Assembly: GCA_927911515.1 (NCBI GenBank)
Contig: CAKMQH010000306.1
Span: 1-6,288 of the forward strand
Length of the DNA: 6,288 bases
Reading direction: 5' to 3'
DNA from: an uncultured Neisseria sp.
GTDB taxonomy: Bacteria; Pseudomonadota; Gammaproteobacteria; Burkholderiales; Neisseriaceae
The number at the start of each line of letters is the position of its first letter. Position 1 is the first letter of the stretch. Below are positions 5,525-6,288 of this stretch, piece after piece. The notes beneath the pieces were generated by a model. That model was not told where the DNA came from and did not search any database. It was given only the letters and a program-made list of their open reading frames with translations. Both the position numbers and the translations under genes were made by a program.

Positions 5525-5716
5525 ATGCGTTCCCCCGCCCTGATTTTCGTTGCCGCCGCCATCCTGAGCGGCTGCACCTCAGACCGCTACGACTTCGACA
5601 GCCGTCCCGCCGACACATCCGCGCGTACGCCCCTGAAACCGACCACACTCGACCGCTTGGAACATGGCAGCCATGCCGACTCTTACCGGTTCACCCCCAA
5701 ACCCAACAAACCATAA
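5525..5716 (+). CDS. Very small lipoprotein, 63 aa
   Basis: MRSPALIFVAAAILSGC carries lipobox LSGC with acylated C17, followed by T, as in the preceding lipoprotein. The mature 47 residues are hydrophilic and rich in Asp, Arg, Pro and Thr (DRYDFDSRPADTS), and end in TPKPNKP. Shine-Dalgarno AAGGAG lies 6 nt before the ATG, the best ribosome site in the window, which argues strongly that this short gene is real. No domain is recognised. Its end (LDRLEHG...) weakly echoes LKPLHG in the 96-aa neighbour, so the two may be diverged duplicates, but the similarity is too short to be sure. DUS hairpins flank it on both sides. Confidence 0.75.
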   Translation: MRSPALIFVAAAILSGCTSDRYDFDSRPADTSARTPLKPTTLDRLEHGSHADSYRFTPKPNKP

Positions 5717-5752
5717 TCTCCAAACGTCCGCACACACAGCCCCAAATAAAAA

Positions 5753-5788
5753 GGTCGTCTGAAACCCCAAAACCCCGTTCAGACGACC
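5753..5788. terminator. Inverted DUS pair upstream of glmU
   Basis: GGTCGTCTGAA (5753-5763) pairs with TTCAGACGACC (5778-5788) over 11 bp with a 14-nt loop. The left arm is a full 12-mer (5752-5763); the right has C at the outer base. The A5 run just before it becomes a U run on the - strand, so the better terminator direction is -, but the hairpin probably also ends the lipoprotein transcript before glmU. Confidence 0.65.
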
Positions 5789-5832
5789 CCTAAATACCCC
5801 CTTCATCAACATTGCATTCGAGAAAGCCCATC

Positions 5833-6288
5833 ATGTCCGCCACACCCCTCAACATCGTCATCCTCGCCGCCGGCAAAGGCACGCGCATGTATTCCAAAAT
5901 GCCCAAAGTGCTGCACCGAATCGGCGGCAAGCCCATGGTCGAGCGCGTTATCGACACCGCCGCCGCGCTGAATCCGCAAAACATCTGCGTCGTCATCGGA
6001 CACGGCAAAGACCAAGTCTTAGACACCGTCAAACGCGACGTCGTCTGGGTCGAACAAACCGAACAGCTCGGCACCGGCCACGCCGTCAAAACCGCCTTGC
6101 CGCACCTTGCCGCCGAAGGCCGCACGCTGGTGCTGTACGGCGACGTTCCCCTGATTGACACCGCCACTCTCGAAACCCTGCTCGAAGCCGCCGGCAGCGA
6201 AGTCGGACTGTTGACCGACGTGCCCGCCGACCCGACAGGCTTGGGCCGCATCATCCGCGATAGCCAAGGCAGCGTAACCGCCATCGTC
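5833..6288 (+). CDS. glmU: Bifunctional GlmU, N-terminal uridyltransferase part (cut by window end)
   Basis: The first 152 codons are present and in frame to the last base; the full protein is normally about 455 aa. GlmU makes UDP-GlcNAc in two steps: its C-terminal domain acetylates glucosamine-1-phosphate, and this N-terminal domain transfers UMP from UTP. The product feeds peptidoglycan and lipooligosaccharide synthesis. Visible motifs are LAAGKGTRM (11-19, nucleotide-binding loop), KMPKVLH (22-28), EQLGTGHA (77-84), YGDVPL (102-107) with metal-binding D104, and PTGLGRI (134-140). The ATG at 5833 gives the standard N-terminus MSATPLNIVILAAGKGTRM; the ribosome site is weak (GAGAAAG about 7 nt upstream). 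The left-handed beta-helix acetyltransferase domain lies beyond the window. Confidence 0.96.
   Translation, partial: MSATPLNIVILAAGKGTRMYSKMPKVLHRIGGKPMVERVIDTAAALNPQNICVVIGHGKDQVLDTVKRDVVWVEQTEQLGTGHAVKTALPHLAAEGRTLVLYGDVPLIDTATLETLLEAAGSEVGLLTDVPADPTGLGRIIRDSQGSVTAIV

Noticed and set aside
5790..6284. Open frame on the - strand opposite glmU
   Set aside because: Antisense shadow of GlmU, whose motifs are unmistakable on the + strand.
1..6288. tRNA, rRNA, CRISPR array, toxin-antitoxin or defence system
   Set aside because: I scanned both strands for cloverleaf ends, regularly spaced direct repeats and known motifs and found none. The recurring short repeats are all DUS copies with irregular spacing.

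Overview
The window reads as a chromosomal segment of a commensal Neisseria. The clearest sign is the DNA uptake sequence (DUS) dialect. Nine exact copies of AGGTCGTCTGAA and four 11-of-12 copies are spread over 6.3 kb, and I find no copy of the meningococcal/gonococcal form with GCCGTCTGAA. The GTCG form is the dialect I know from the N. mucosa / N. sicca / N. macacae group. A Correia element and a dRS3-like inverted repeat add to the neisserial signature.

Layout. Positions 1-134 hold the 3' end of an IS30-family transposase on the + strand. From 340 to 4345 everything is on the - strand. In order of transcription this is thiB (4345-3345, a thiamine-binding periplasmic protein), a small lipoprotein gene (3063-2809) followed 3 nt later by a 106-aa gene of unknown function (2805-2485), then a 608-codon ABC exporter with fused membrane and ATPase domains (2163-340). 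A 111-bp short-form Correia element (2320-2430) lies between the unknown gene and the exporter. From 4408 to the window end everything is on the + strand: a HAD-family phosphatase resembling pyrimidine 5'-nucleotidases (4408-5064), two tiny lipoproteins (5127-5417 and 5525-5716), and the first 152 codons of glmU (5833 onward). The thiB and HAD genes are divergent and share a 62-bp promoter gap. Most gene boundaries carry DUS hairpins (inverted DUS pairs).

Frame integrity. Three genes are interrupted by tiny indels although the protein family sequence continues perfectly in another frame on the far side. The transposase has one extra A in an A run. The exporter has a missing T in a T run and a missing CG dinucleotide, and together these restore frame. 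thiB has a missing A in an A run. Four such lesions in about 3.5 kb, three of them in homopolymers, look more like assembly indel errors than gene decay, but the sequence alone cannot decide.

Functionally this is mostly a housekeeping and envelope neighbourhood: UDP-GlcNAc synthesis (GlmU), vitamin uptake (ThiB), lipid or drug export (ABC exporter) and four small proteins without assigned roles, three of them lipoproteins. I see no CRISPR array, defence island, prophage or RNA gene. The parts worth a second look are the lesion pattern, the Correia element in a commensal-type genome, the lipoprotein/unknown gene pair and the hairpin at the end of the transposase gene.
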